Below, piece after piece: positions 17,146 through 26,866 of a stretch of DNA of 64,000 nucleotides. The notes below the pieces were generated by a model. The model was not told the origin of the DNA and did not search any database. It was given only the letters and a program-made list of their open reading frames with translations. The translations under genes and the position numbers were made by a program. The DNA comes from Cupriavidus gilardii (GTDB lineage Bacteria > Pseudomonadota > Gammaproteobacteria > Burkholderiales > Burkholderiaceae): positions 62,001 through 126,000 of the forward strand of contig NZ_JABTYE010000008.1 of assembly GCF_013314895.1 (NCBI RefSeq), given 5' to 3'. Position 1 is the first letter of the stretch; every line of letters begins with the position of its first letter.

Positions 17146-18606
17146 TCAGCGGTCGATGCCGCCCATGCACAGGTACTTGATCTCGAGGTAGTCCTCGATG
17201 CCGTATCGCGAACCTTCCCTGCCCAGGCCCGATTGCTTGACCCCGCCGAACGGCGCCACCTCGTTCGAGATCAGGCCGGTGTTGATGCCGACCATGCCGT
17301 ATTCGAGCGCTTCGGCGACGCGCCAGATGCGGCCGAAATCGCGGCTGTAGAAGTACGAGGCCAGCCCGAATTCGGTGTCGTTGGCCATGCCGACCACCTC
17401 GTCGTCGCTGTGGAAGCGGAACAGCGGCGCCAGCGGGCCGAAGGTCTCCTCCTTCGCCACCCGCATCGCCGGTGTCACGTCGGCCAGCACGGTCGGCTCG
17501 AAGAAGGTGCCACCCATTGGATGCCGCTTGCCGCCGGCCAGCACGCGGGCGCCCTTGTCCAGCGCATCGGCGATATGCGATTCCACCTTGACCACCGCGT
17601 CCTCGTTGATCAGCGGACCCTGCAGCACGCCCGGTTCGACACCATGGCCGACCTTGAGCTGCGCCACCGCGGCGACCAGCTTGCTGGCGAAGGCGTCATA
17701 GACCTTGTCGTGGACGTACAGCCGGTTCGCGCAAACGCAGGTCTGGCCGGCATTGCGATACTTCGACGCGATAGCGCCCTCCACCGCCGCATCGAGGTCG
17801 GCATCGTCGAACACGATGAACGGGGCGTTGCCGCCGAGCTCCAGCGACAGCTTCTTGATGGTATCGGCGCACTGGCGCATCAGGAAGCGGCCGACCTCAG
17901 TGGAACCGGTGAAGGTCAGCTTGCGCACGATCGGATTGGCCGTCAGCTCGCCGCCGATCGCCACCGCGTCGCCGGTCACCACGCTGAACACGCCCGCCGG
18001 CACGCCGGCGCGCTCGGCCAGTACCGCGAGTGCCAGCGCCGACAGCGGCGTGTCCTCGGCCGGCTTGAGCACCATCGTGCAGCCGGCCGCCAGCGCGGGC
18101 GCGACCTTGCGCGTGATCATCGCCAGCGGGAAATTCCACGGCGTGATGGCCGCGCAGACGCCGACCGGCTCCTTGACCACTACCAGCCGGCGGTCGGCCA
18201 TCGGGGAGGCCAGCACATCGCCGCAGACGCGCTTGCCTTCCTCGGCAAACCACTCGAGGAACGAGGCGGCGTAGACCACTTCGCCCCTGGCCTCGGCCAG
18301 CGGCTTGCCCTGCTCGGTGGTCATCAGCAAGGCCAGATCGTCGGCATGTGCCAGCATCAGCTCGTGCCATTTGCGCAGGATCTGGCTGCGTTCGCGGGCC
18401 GTGCGGCGGCGCCATTCGATCTGCGCAACGCTCGCCGCGTCAATGGCGCGCCGCGTCTCGGCCGCGCCCATCATCGGCACCTTGCCGATCGGCGCACCGG
18501 TGGCGGGATTGGTGACGACGAAGGATTCGCCGCGATCGGCGTCGGCCCATGCGCCGCCAACCAGGGCCTGCGCACGCAGCAGGCCGGTATCGTTCAGTTG
18601 CATCAT
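17146..18606 (-). CDS. gabD: Succinate-semialdehyde dehydrogenase (NAD(P)+)
   Basis: 486-aa aldehyde dehydrogenase of the GabD group, oxidising succinic semialdehyde (or a close homologue) to succinate. Cofactor Lys K181 is in MVLKPAEDTPLSA, general base E256 in LELGGNAPFIVFDDADLD, and nucleophile C290 in NAGQTCVCANR. The stretch ITPWNFPLAMITRK is typical. There are two adjacent ATG codons; the second (18603) is better spaced from GGAG. It lies 39 bp after gabT in the same direction. The pair converts a 4-amino acid to a dicarboxylate that enters the TCA cycle. Confidence 0.93.
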   Translation of the reverse strand: MMQLNDTGLLRAQALVGGAWADADRGESFVVTNPATGAPIGKVPMMGAAETRRAIDAASVAQIEWRRRTARERSQILRKWHELMLAHADDLALLMTTEQGKPLAEARGEVVYAASFLEWFAEEGKRVCGDVLASPMADRRLVVVKEPVGVCAAITPWNFPLAMITRKVAPALAAGCTMVLKPAEDTPLSALALAVLAERAGVPAGVFSVVTGDAVAIGGELTANPIVRKLTFTGSTEVGRFLMRQCADTIKKLSLELGGNAPFIVFDDADLDAAVEGAIASKYRNAGQTCVCANRLYVHDKVYDAFASKLVAAVAQLKVGHGVEPGVLQGPLINEDAVVKVESHIADALDKGARVLAGGKRHPMGGTFFEPTVLADVTPAMRVAKEETFGPLAPLFRFHSDDEVVGMANDTEFGLASYFYSRDFGRIWRVAEALEYGMVGINTGLISNEVAPFGGVKQSGLGREGSRYGIEDYLEIKYLCMGGIDR

Positions 18607-18645
18607 CAGCTCCGGGGAATGAGGGCGTCGGTATCGCTCAGCGGG

Positions 18646-19908
18646 TCAGCGGACCAGCACATCTGCGAGGATGTCCAGCCCCTCGTCCATTACCGCATCG
18701 GGAATGGTCAGCGGGAACAGGAAGCGGATCACGTTGCCGTGCACGCCGCAGGACAGCAGCAGCAAACCCTTTTCCAGCGCGCGGTTCTGTACCTCGCGGG
18801 TGAAATCGGCGTCCGGACTGCCATCGGCTTTCTGGAATTCCACGGCGACCATCGCGCCCAGCCCGCGCACCTCGGCAATCTGCGGCACGCGCGGGCGCAG
18901 GCTGTGCAGGCGGTCCATCAGCCGTTCGCCAAGGGCGGCGCCGCGGGCGATCAGCTTTTCTTCCTCCAGCACCTCGAGCACCGCGAGGGCCGAGGCCACC
19001 GCCAGCGGATTGCCGGCATAGGTGCCACCGAGCCCGCCGGGCGCCGGCGCGTCCATGATCTCGGCGCGGCCGCACACCGCCGACAGCGGCATGCCGCCGG
19101 CCAGACTCTTGGCCATCGTGGTCATGTCCGGCGCGACGCCGTAGTGGTCCATCGCGAACAGCTTGCCGGTGCGGCCGAAGCCGGTCTGCACTTCGTCGGC
19201 GATCAGCAGGATGCCGTGCTCGTCGCAGAGCGTGCGCAGCGCCTTGACGAAGGCGTCGGGCGCGACATTGAAGCCGCCCTCGCCCTGCACCGGCTCGAAA
19301 ATGATGGCGGCGACGCGCTTCGGATCGACGTCGGCCTTGAACAAAACCTGCAGCGCCTTCAGCGAGTCGTCGACCGACACGCCGTGCAGCTCGCACGGAT
19401 ACGGCGCGTGATAGACCTCGCCGGGGAAGGGACCGAAGCCGACCTTGTACGGCACGACCTTGCCGGTCAGCGCCATGCCCATCATCGTGCGGCCGTGAAA
19501 GCCGCCGGAGAATGCGATGACCGCCGGCCGGCCGGTGGCGGCGCGGGCGATCTTGATGGCGTTCTCGACCGCCTCGGCGCCGGTGGTGAAAAACGCGGTC
19601 TTCTTGGCCCACTGGCCCGGCGCGCGCTGGTTGATCTTCTCGGCCAGTTCGATATAGCTGGCGTACGGCACGATCTGGTAGGCCGTATGCGTGAAGCGTT
19701 CCAGCTGCTTCTGCACCGCCGCCACCAGACGCGGATGCCGGTGGCCGGTGTTCAGCACCGCGATGCCGGCGGCAAAGTCGATATAGCGGCGGCCTTCGAC
19801 ATCCCAGATTTCCGAATTCTCGGCCCGTTCGGCGTAGAAATTGCACATCACGCCCACGCCACGGGGCGTGGCGGCATCCTTGCGGCGGACCAGTTCGGCA
19901 TTCTTCAT
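18646..19908 (-). CDS. gabT: 4-aminobutyrate--2-oxoglutarate aminotransferase
   Basis: Class III PLP aminotransferase, 420 aa from the ATG at 19908, which has GGAGA 5-6 nt upstream. An ATG one codon earlier and one at 19920 are alternatives. The PLP lysine is K267 in [13 protein letters not shown]238 in [16 protein letters not shown] contacts the pyridine nitrogen, and [16 protein letters not shown] is present. Family-standard length. It is followed immediately by gabD and preceded by the ABC importer. The divergent MocR regulator is of the GabR type that commonly controls gabTD. Confidence 0.93.
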   Translation of the reverse strand: MKNAELVRRKDAATPRGVGVMCNFYAERAENSEIWDVEGRRYIDFAAGIAVLNTGHRHPRLVAAVQKQLERFTHTAYQIVPYASYIELAEKINQRAPGQWAKKTAFFTTGAEAVENAIKIARAATGRPAVIAFSGGFHGRTMMGMALTGKVVPYKVGFGPFPGEVYHAPYPCELHGVSVDDSLKALQVLFKADVDPKRVAAIIFEPVQGEGGFNVAPDAFVKALRTLCDEHGILLIADEVQTGFGRTGKLFAMDHYGVAPDMTTMAKSLAGGMPLSAVCGRAEIMDAPAPGGLGGTYAGNPLAVASALAVLEVLEEEKLIARGAALGERLMDRLHSLRPRVPQIAEVRGLGAMVAVEFQKADGSPDADFTREVQNRALEKGLLLLSCGVHGNVIRFLFPLTIPDAVMDEGLDILADVLVR

Positions 19909-20000
19909 CATGTTCTCCATGGGGCTTCGGGTTGGGCGCGCGGACGGCGTCGGTTTCGCGGTTGCTGCCGCTGTTGCTGGCCGGCCTGGCCAATGCGTGG

Positions 20001-21665
20001 TCATGCGGCCGCGCGGATCGCCTTCGGATCCCACTCCTTGCCGGGGATCGCCGCGATCAGTCGCTGCGTGTAGTCGTGGCGCGGCGCATCGAAGATCTGG
20101 GCCGGCGGCCCGGACTCGACCACCTTGCCCTTGTGCATCACGATCACGTGGTGGCAGATCTGCGCCGCCACGCGCAGGTCGTGCGTGATGAAGATGAGGC
20201 CGATATCGAGCCGCTTCTGCAGCGTGGCGAGCAGCTCCAGCACCTGCGCCTGCACCGAGACATCGAGCGCGGACACCGACTCGTCGGCCACCAGCAGCTT
20301 CGGCTCGAGCGCCAGCGCGCGGGCGATGCCGATGCGCTGACGCTGCCCGCCGGAAAACTGGTTCGGATAGCGGTCGAAGGCCGAGTCCTCCAGCCCCACT
20401 AGCTGCAACAGCTCACGCGCCCGGGCCTGCGCCTGCTGGCGGGGCACGCCGCTGGCAACCGGCCCGTCGCTGATGATCCGGCCCACGGTATGGCGCGGAT
20501 TGAGCGAGGCGAACGGATCCTGGAAGATCATCTGCACGTCCTTGCGCAGCGGCCGGAAACACCGTTCCGGCAGCCTGGCAATGTCCTGGCCCCGGAACAC
20601 CAGCTCGCCGCCATCGATGTCGGTCAGCCGCAGCAGGCATTTGCCGATGGTCGACTTGCCTGAGCCCGACTCGCCGACGATGCCCAGCGTCTCGCCGCGC
20701 CGCACGGTGAAGCTGACGCCGTCGACCGCGTGCACCACACGCTTGCGCGAGAACAGCCCGCCGCCGGACACATAGGTCTTGCGCAGGTTGCGCACCTCCA
20801 GCACCGTCTCGGCGGCCTGGCCCTCCGATTCGCCGCAGCGGCCGTGCGGCACCGCGCCGATCAGCCGGCGCGTATAGGGATGCTGCGGGTGGTTCAGCAC
20901 CTGCTGCGAGGTGCCCATCTCGACCAGCACGCCCTTCTCCATCACCGCGACGCGGTCGGCGATCTCTGCCACCACACCGAAATCGTGGGTGACGAACATC
21001 ACGCCCATGCCCTTCTCGGCCTGGATTCGCTTGATCAGCGCCAGGATCTGGGCCTGCGTGGTGACATCGAGCGCGGTGGTCGGCTCGTCGGCGATCAGCA
21101 GCGCGGGCTCCAGCGCCAGCGCCATCGCGATCACCACGCGCTGGCGCTGGCCGCCCGACAGGCGGAACGGATAGCTGTGCACCAGCGTGGCCGGGTCGGG
21201 CAGGCCGACGAAATCGAGCAGTTCCAGCACGCGGCGCATGCGCGCCTCGCCCGGATAGGCGTGATGCACGCGCATGACCTCGGCAATCTGGTCGCCCACG
21301 GTCATTACCGGGTTCAACGCGGACAGCGGCTCCTGGAACACCATCGCCATGTCCTTGCCGCGCATCGACAGCAAGGTGGTTTCGTCCTGCGTCAGCAGGT
21401 CCTTGCCCCGAAACAGGATGCGGCCGCCCTGCGGCTTCAGGTAGGGCGGCAGCAAACCCATGATCGCGTTGGCGCTCATCGACTTGCCCGAGCCCGACTC
21501 GCCGACGATGCACAGGATCTCGCCGGCATGCAGGTCGTAGGAGATATCGCGCACCGCATAGGGCCGGTCGCCGCCGGCGGGCAACGCGATGGTCAGATCG
21601 CGGATCGACAGCAGCGGCGCGGCGGCCGGATCGTGTTGAGGATGCTGCATGGATTGAACAGGCAT
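20001..21665 (-). CDS. Dipeptide/oligopeptide-type ABC transporter, fused ATPase (DppDF)
   Basis: 554-aa protein with two complete nucleotide-binding domains fused in one chain, corresponding to DppD plus DppF. The first NBD has Walker [13 protein letters not shown], signature LSGGQRQRV and Walker [13 protein letters not shown]. The second has [22 protein letters not shown] and [12 protein letters not shown]. Each is followed by the oligo/dipeptide C-terminal extension ([24 protein letters not shown]). The start at 21665 has GGGAG 6 nt upstream; an ATG at 21680 overlaps the permease stop and is the alternative. It energises the two permeases encoded just upstream. Confidence 0.92.
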   Translation of the reverse strand: MPVQSMQHPQHDPAAAPLLSIRDLTIALPAGGDRPYAVRDISYDLHAGEILCIVGESGSGKSMSANAIMGLLPPYLKPQGGRILFRGKDLLTQDETTLLSMRGKDMAMVFQEPLSALNPVMTVGDQIAEVMRVHHAYPGEARMRRVLELLDFVGLPDPATLVHSYPFRLSGGQRQRVVIAMALALEPALLIADEPTTALDVTTQAQILALIKRIQAEKGMGVMFVTHDFGVVAEIADRVAVMEKGVLVEMGTSQQVLNHPQHPYTRRLIGAVPHGRCGESEGQAAETVLEVRNLRKTYVSGGGLFSRKRVVHAVDGVSFTVRRGETLGIVGESGSGKSTIGKCLLRLTDIDGGELVFRGQDIARLPERCFRPLRKDVQMIFQDPFASLNPRHTVGRIISDGPVASGVPRQQAQARARELLQLVGLEDSAFDRYPNQFSGGQRQRIGIARALALEPKLLVADESVSALDVSVQAQVLELLATLQKRLDIGLIFITHDLRVAAQICHHVIVMHKGKVVESGPPAQIFDAPRHDYTQRLIAAIPGKEWDPKAIRAAA

Positions 21666-21676
21666 GGTGCGCTCCC

Positions 21677-22516
21677 TCATTCGCCGCGGCGGCGCAGCTG
21701 CGGATTCATGGCGTCGTTCAAGCCTTCTCCGATCAGGTTGATGGACAGCACCGTCAGCAGGATCGCCACGCCGGGCCACACGCTCATCCACCATGCCTCG
21801 CGGATCATCGTGCGGGCCGCGCCGATCATGAAGCCCCAGCTCATCATGTTGCGGTCGCCCAGGCCGAGAAAGGACAGCGCGGATTCGGTCAGGATCGCGG
21901 TGGCGACCATGAACGAGGCCGACACGATGATCGGCGACATCGCATTGGGCAGGATCTGCGTGGCGATGATGCGCAGCGGCTTCTGGCCGATCACCACCGC
22001 CGCCTGCACGAACTCGCGCTGCTTCAGCGACAGGAATTCGCTGCGCACCAGGCGCGCGACCGGCGGCCAGGACACCACCGAGATCGCACCAACGATCGAA
22101 TAGATCGATGGATTGAAGATCGCCACGATCACCACCGCCATCGCCAGCTGGGGAATGGTCTGGAAGAACTCGGTGAAGCGCATCAGCGCGTCGTCGATGC
22201 GGCCGCCGCAGTAGCCCGCCACCGCGCCGATCAGGATGCCGAACAGCAGCGCCACCGCGGTGGAGATCACGCCGACCAGCAGTGACACGCGCGCGCCGTA
22301 CAGCATGCCCGCGGTGATATCGCGGCCGAGCATGTCGGTGCCGAACGGATAGGCCGGATCGGCGAACGGCTGCATCAGCGGATCGGCCACCATCAGCCAC
22401 GGCGATTCCTCGTACAGCACCGGCGCGAACAGCGCGAAGGCGATCACGGCGAGCAGCACCAGGGCGCCGACCACCGCGCCGTAGTTGCGGCAATAGCGTT
22501 GCAGGAAGGCTTTCAT
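21677..22516 (-). CDS. ABC transporter permease, DppC-like
   Basis: 279-aa inner-membrane permease with about six helices. The N-terminal extension contains the OppC/DppC-type motif FGTDMLGRDI. The EAA loop is around AAVVIGQKPLRIIATQILPNA and couples to the ATPase. It overlaps the DppB-like gene by 4 nt (ATGA) and the ATPase frame by the same arrangement, forming a tight cassette. Confidence 0.92.
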   Translation of the reverse strand: MKAFLQRYCRNYGAVVGALVLLAVIAFALFAPVLYEESPWLMVADPLMQPFADPAYPFGTDMLGRDITAGMLYGARVSLLVGVISTAVALLFGILIGAVAGYCGGRIDDALMRFTEFFQTIPQLAMAVVIVAIFNPSIYSIVGAISVVSWPPVARLVRSEFLSLKQREFVQAAVVIGQKPLRIIATQILPNAMSPIIVSASFMVATAILTESALSFLGLGDRNMMSWGFMIGAARTMIREAWWMSVWPGVAILLTVLSINLIGEGLNDAMNPQLRRRGE

Positions 22517-23517
22517 GCGGTGGCTCCCTTGCCGCCGACCGAGATGCGCGGGTCGATGAAGCGATACAGCACGTCGGTCAGCAGATTGAAGAAGACGACC
22601 AGGGCCGAGGTCACGAAGAAGATGCCGAGCAGCAGCTGGTAATCACGCTGCAGCAGCGCGTCGAACATCAACCGGCCGATGCCGGGCCACGAAAACACCG
22701 TCTCGGTCAGCACCGCGCCGCCGGCCATCTGGCCGAGCTGGATGCCGGCGAAGGTGATCACCGGCAGCAGCGCGTTGCGCAGCACGTGCACGCGGATCAC
22801 GCGGTTGGCCGGCACGCCCTTGGCGCGCGCGGTCTTCACGTAGTCCATGCCCATCACTTCGAGCATCGAGGCGCGGGTCAGCCGCACATAGACGGCCATG
22901 AAGAAGCAGCCCAGCGACATCGTCGGCAGGATCATGTGCAGCGCCACGTCCTTGACGCGCGCCATGCCGGTGTAGCCCGCGCCGATGGTTTCCATGCCGA
23001 AGGCCGGCAGCCAGCCCAGCACCACCGAGAACAGGATGATCGCCATCAGCGACAGCCAGAACAGCGGCGTCGCGTACAGCAGCAGCGCGCCCGACATCAC
23101 GGCACTGTCGATCCAGCGGCGGCGGTTCTCGTAGCGGGTACGCGCGGCGATCACGCCGAGCAGCACGCCCAGCACGATCGAGAAGACGAAGGCCCCGCTC
23201 ATCAGCAGGAAGGTGGCCGGCAAGCGATCCAGGATCAGGTCCAGCACCGGTAGATGGTTGCGGTAGGAGTAGCCCAGATCGAGCTGCGCCACGCCTTTCA
23301 GATAGATGCCCAGCTGCGTCAGCAGCGGCTTGTCGAGGCCGAACTGCTCGCGCAGCTGGCCGACGAAGGCGGCGTCGCCGGCGCCGGCCTCGCCCGCCAT
23401 CACGGTGGCGGGATCGCCCGGCGCCAGACGGATCAGGAAGAAATTGATGATGACGACGCCCAGCACGACCACGATGGCCTTGCCAAGACGCGATATCAGG
23501 AAGGAAAGGAAATTCAC
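22513..23517 (-). CDS. ABC transporter permease, DppB-like
   Basis: 334-aa permease. It starts at GTG 23517, which has GGAG 6 nt upstream; the frame is open for 31 more codons but these run through a repeat-like palindrome and are not coding. The N-terminal helix is typical of DppB (GVVIINFFLIRLAPGDPA). The EAA-type loop is DYVKTARAKGVPANRVIRVH and the C-terminal signature is RDYQLLLGIFFVTSALVV. It pairs with DppC to import peptides or peptide-like solutes. Confidence 0.92.
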   Translation of the reverse strand: MNFLSFLISRLGKAIVVVLGVVIINFFLIRLAPGDPATVMAGEAGAGDAAFVGQLREQFGLDKPLLTQLGIYLKGVAQLDLGYSYRNHLPVLDLILDRLPATFLLMSGAFVFSIVLGVLLGVIAARTRYENRRRWIDSAVMSGALLLYATPLFWLSLMAIILFSVVLGWLPAFGMETIGAGYTGMARVKDVALHMILPTMSLGCFFMAVYVRLTRASMLEVMGMDYVKTARAKGVPANRVIRVHVLRNALLPVITFAGIQLGQMAGGAVLTETVFSWPGIGRLMFDALLQRDYQLLLGIFFVTSALVVFFNLLTDVLYRFIDPRISVGGKGATA

Positions 23518-23564
23518 GGCAGGCTCCACTGACTTCGTGGTGGCGGTCACCCTCTCCCCCGCCC

Positions 23565-23584
23565 CTCTCCCGCGGGCGGGAGAG
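23565..23584. repeat. Short intergenic palindrome CTCTCCCGC-GG-GCGGGAGAG
   Basis: Perfect 9-bp inverted repeat with a 2-bp centre, in the gap between the binding-protein gene and the DppB gene. The same core sequence recurs at 49743-49768. This looks like a dispersed REP-like element. In an mRNA it would form a hairpin able to damp expression of the permease relative to the binding protein. Confidence 0.5.
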
Positions 23585-23643
23585 AGGAGAAAAGACAGGG
23601 CGGGTACCACTCCCGCTACGGCGCACTACGGCGCCATGGCGGC

Positions 23644-25248
23644 TCAGTTCTTCTCGATCGAGACGTTGTCGAACGACTCGTTCAGGCCGATCGCCGTGGT
23701 CACCAGGTTCTTCACGTTCTTGCGATAGAGCGTGGGGAACTCCAGTTCGAACAGATTGGCGTTGGCGACGTCGTTGACGAGAATGCGCTGCACCTCGCTA
23801 TAGAGCTTCTGGCGCTCGGCCGGATCCATGGTGGCGCCCGCCTTGGCCCACAGTTCGTCCGCCTTCGGGTTGTTGTAGCCCTGCACGTTGGCGAACGGCG
23901 TGCCCTTGACGATATTGCGGGCCACGTAGAGCCGCTCGACGCCCAGCGCCGGATCGCCGTACTGGTAGGTGTAGGTCGTGGTCAGGTCGAAATCCCAGTT
24001 GCTGACGCGCGCCGCCCAGGTGCCGGCATCGGCTGACTCGATGCTGACCTTGAAGCCGAGTTGCTCCAGCATCTGCTTGGTGTACTCGTCCAGCCGATCC
24101 CAGTTCGCGCCGTACGAGGTGGCCAGGATCTTGACCGGGTACTGGCCGACATTGACGCCCGATTCCTTGATCAGGTCGCGCGCCTTCTTCAGGTTGAAGT
24201 CCATGTTGGGCATGTTCTTGTCGAAGAACAGCGTGGTGGACGCGAACGGGCTGACCGCCGGCTTGCCCATGCCGAAGAAGATGTTGTTGACGATCATCTT
24301 GCGGTTCAGCGCATGCATGACCGCCTGGCGCACCTTGACGTTGTCGAACGGCGGCTTGCGCTGGTTCATCAGCATGCTGGCCATCGGCGAGAACAGCTCC
24401 CATCCCTTGGTGGTGTATTCCACGTTGGGCAGCGCGCGCAGTCGCTTGACGTCGACGTTGTCGACATCGCCGCCGCGCAGCACCTGCACGTCGCCCTTCT
24501 CGAACGCCACCGCGCGCGAGGCCGAATCGGGGATCACGTAGAAGACCAGTTCATCCAGATACGGCTTGCCCTTCTTCCAGTAGTTCGGATTCCTGGCCAG
24601 CTTGATGTACGCGCCCTTCTTCCACTCCTTGAACATGAAGGGCCCGGTGCCGACCGGCTTCTGGTTGGCCGGGTTGTTGCGGTAGTCGGTGCCCTCGTAC
24701 AGATGCTTGGGCATCATCGGCATGGTGCCGGTCTCGAACATCGAGATGAACGGCGGGAACGGCTCCTTCAGCTTGATCTCGACGGTGGTGTCGTTGACCG
24801 CGCGGATCGACGCCATGTACTTGTTCAGCACGGCGCGCGTGCGCACATGGACCTCGCGCAGCAGCTTGTCGATCGAGAACACCACGTCGGCCGAGGTGAA
24901 CGGCTTGCCATCGTGCCACTTGACGCCGCTTTGCAGCTCGAAGGTGTAGGTCAGGCCGTCGGGCGAGATCTTCCAGGACTTGGCCAGCTCCGGCTGCGGC
25001 TTCAGGTCCGGCGTGTAGGTCAGCAGGCCCTGATAGATCTTGCCCGCGATGTACTGCGTCGGCGCCTGCGAATTGAGGGCGCTGACCAGGATCGGCGGTT
25101 CGGGCTGCACGATGCCGGACAGCGTGCCGCCGGTGGTCTGGGCGGCGGCGTTGCCCGCCGGCAGGGCGAGCGGCAACAGGGTCAGGCCTGCCGCCGCGAT
25201 CGCCAGCGAAGCCAGGCGCTGTTGAAAGCGCGTCGTAACTCGTTTCAT
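23644..25248 (-). CDS. ABC transporter substrate-binding protein (family 5)
   Basis: Periplasmic peptide/opine/nickel-type binding protein, 534 aa. The ATG at 25248 has AAGGA upstream. The Sec signal (residues 1 to about 37) ends GNAAAQ. Family features are YQGLLTYTPDLKPQPELAKSW, WHDGKPFTSADVVFS and the central RNPNYWKKGKPYLDELVF. It heads the transporter cassette, upstream of both permeases, the fused ATPase and then gabTD. That order suggests the imported solute is the compound broken down by the following enzymes. The ligand is probably a peptide-like or acylated amino compound; this is an inference from context. Confidence 0.92.
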   Translation of the reverse strand: MKRVTTRFQQRLASLAIAAAGLTLLPLALPAGNAAAQTTGGTLSGIVQPEPPILVSALNSQAPTQYIAGKIYQGLLTYTPDLKPQPELAKSWKISPDGLTYTFELQSGVKWHDGKPFTSADVVFSIDKLLREVHVRTRAVLNKYMASIRAVNDTTVEIKLKEPFPPFISMFETGTMPMMPKHLYEGTDYRNNPANQKPVGTGPFMFKEWKKGAYIKLARNPNYWKKGKPYLDELVFYVIPDSASRAVAFEKGDVQVLRGGDVDNVDVKRLRALPNVEYTTKGWELFSPMASMLMNQRKPPFDNVKVRQAVMHALNRKMIVNNIFFGMGKPAVSPFASTTLFFDKNMPNMDFNLKKARDLIKESGVNVGQYPVKILATSYGANWDRLDEYTKQMLEQLGFKVSIESADAGTWAARVSNWDFDLTTTYTYQYGDPALGVERLYVARNIVKGTPFANVQGYNNPKADELWAKAGATMDPAERQKLYSEVQRILVNDVANANLFELEFPTLYRKNVKNLVTTAIGLNESFDNVSIEKN

Positions 25249-25287
25249 CGGCTCGTTTCCTTGTCGTTGTGAACAGCGGGTACTGAT

Positions 25288-25331
25288 GGCACTGGGAAGG
25301 CACTGCGGAGGCACTGCGGAAACACTACGGC
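25288..25331. repeat. 11-bp tandem repeat, four units
   Basis: Units GGCACTGGGAA, GGCACTGCGGA, GGCACTGCGGA and AACACTACGGC run in tandem in the 163-bp gap between the M20 deacylase and binding-protein genes. Two units are identical. No function is apparent; it may be replication slippage. Confidence 0.6.
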
Positions 25332-25411
25332 AGCCCTAATGACGGCTTGCTGCGGGCGCTGCGTCCCTGCGGGTGCGACCCGTCACGCCGTGACCGGTCG
25401 CCATGCTCGAT

Positions 25412-26731
25412 TCATGTCCGACCGATCGGCTCGACGCCGCACCAGTCGTGCATGAATTGCGCGAGCGTGGTGGCCACACGCACCATGCTGTCGAGCGACA
25501 CCGACTCGTCGATGCCGTGGATATTGCGGGCGACCGGCCCGTAGCACGTCACCGGGGTATCGAGCATCAGGCGGAAATGGCGCGCATCGGTGGTGGCGGT
25601 GGTCGCCTCGCGCTTGACCGGCTCGCCATGCACCTTGCGATGGGCCTCGGCCAGGGCCTGCATGCTCGGCACGTCGAGATCGAACTCGCAGCCCGGCGCA
25701 TGGAAGCCCTCGTAGCGGATGGCCAGTTCGAGATTGCTGGCCAGCCGCGCGACGGTGGCACGGATGCGTGCCTCGACGATGGCCTTGGTCTCGTCGATGT
25801 CCATATGCGGATAGAAGCCGATGCGCACACCCAACGTGCAGGTGCACGGCACCGACGAATTCCATTCGCCGCCGTGGATCTGCCCAAGGTTGAAGTTGAT
25901 TGGGTGCGCATGGTCGCGATACACGGGCGGGCGGTTCTCCGGCCGGTTCCATTCGGCCTCGAGCTCGCGCAGGTCTTCCATCACGGCGACGCCCGCCTCG
26001 ACCGGATTGACGCCCGACGTCATGTAGGCGGCGTGGGCCGGCTTTCCGGTCAGTTCGATGAACATCCAGTAGACGCCGACCTGCGCGCTCATCAGCCCCT
26101 CGCCGAGCGGCTCGGGAATGATCACGGTATCGAAGGCGGCCAGCTTGCCGGCGCCCACCGCGCTGCGCAGCGCCGCCACGGTGGCCAGCGCGCCGTTGCC
26201 GGTGTTCTCTTCTTCCAGCACCGCGTTGAAGCCGACCGCGCCGGCCGGCTGCACGCCCAGCGCGCGCAGCGCCTTGAACGCGGCCAGCGCGCAGACGATG
26301 CCGGCCTTCATGTCGCCGGAGCCCCGGCCATAGAGCCACCCGTCCTCGACCACCGGCGTGTACGGTGGATTGCGCCACATCGATTCGGGGCCGGTCGGTA
26401 CCACGTCGAGATGGCCGTTGAACAGCACCGAGCGTCCGCCCTTCGATGCCGGCCGATGCGTGGCCAGCAGGTTGTAGCGGCCACCGTCCGGGCAGCACGG
26501 CGGCGAGAACAGCGGCAGATGCCTGATCGCGTCGGCGCGCAGTTCGATGCGTTCCGATGCAAGTCCCAGATCGCGCAAGGCCCCTTCGATGAAGTCGGCC
26601 GCCGGTTGCTCCTGTCCCGAAGGGCTTGCCGCCGCGACGAAACCGGACAGCGTCTGGACCATATAGGGCAACAGCGAGCGGACGGCGCCGGCGATGTCAG
26701 TGGTACTGAGTTGGCTTGCCGAATCTTGCAT
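25412..26731 (-). CDS. M20 deacylase, ArgE/DapE type
   Basis: 439-aa Zn-dependent amidohydrolase of the acetylornithine deacetylase / succinyl-diaminopimelate desuccinylase family. Motifs are LFNGHLDVVPTG (metal His and catalytic Asp), GRGSGDMKAGI (bridging Asp), LEEENTGN (catalytic Glu) and a C-terminal metal His in RNIHGIDE. The ATG at 26731 has AGGAG 5-6 nt upstream. It is the first gene of the long minus-strand run and is divergent from the MocR regulator. Hydrolysis of an N-acyl bond of an imported compound, possibly N-acetyl-diaminobutyrate-like as in DoeB/EutE, is the best guess. Confidence 0.9.
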   Translation of the reverse strand: MQDSASQLSTTDIAGAVRSLLPYMVQTLSGFVAAASPSGQEQPAADFIEGALRDLGLASERIELRADAIRHLPLFSPPCCPDGGRYNLLATHRPASKGGRSVLFNGHLDVVPTGPESMWRNPPYTPVVEDGWLYGRGSGDMKAGIVCALAAFKALRALGVQPAGAVGFNAVLEEENTGNGALATVAALRSAVGAGKLAAFDTVIIPEPLGEGLMSAQVGVYWMFIELTGKPAHAAYMTSGVNPVEAGVAVMEDLRELEAEWNRPENRPPVYRDHAHPINFNLGQIHGGEWNSSVPCTCTLGVRIGFYPHMDIDETKAIVEARIRATVARLASNLELAIRYEGFHAPGCEFDLDVPSMQALAEAHRKVHGEPVKREATTATTDARHFRLMLDTPVTCYGPVARNIHGIDESVSLDSMVRVATTLAQFMHDWCGVEPIGRT

Positions 26732-26825
26732 GGGGGCTCCTTTGGAACGCCGGGCTGCGGGCTCGCCGATGAGAAAACTGCTTGCACCGGCACGCGATGG
26801 GTGGGAAATTAGCGCACAGTTGGCA

Positions 26826-26842
26826 CCATAGATAGGTCCATA
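26826..26842. promoter_or_regulatory. Possible MocR binding site (direct repeat)
   Basis: Two CCATA motifs spaced 12 bp apart (ACCATA at 26825-26830, TCCATA at 26837-26842) lie in the 135-bp divergent region between the M20 deacylase gene and the MocR gene. MocR/GabR regulators bind short direct repeats near a shared promoter. The motifs are short, so confidence is low. Confidence 0.3.
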
Positions 26843-26866
26843 TTTGCCGTTTTCGCTGGAGCCATT

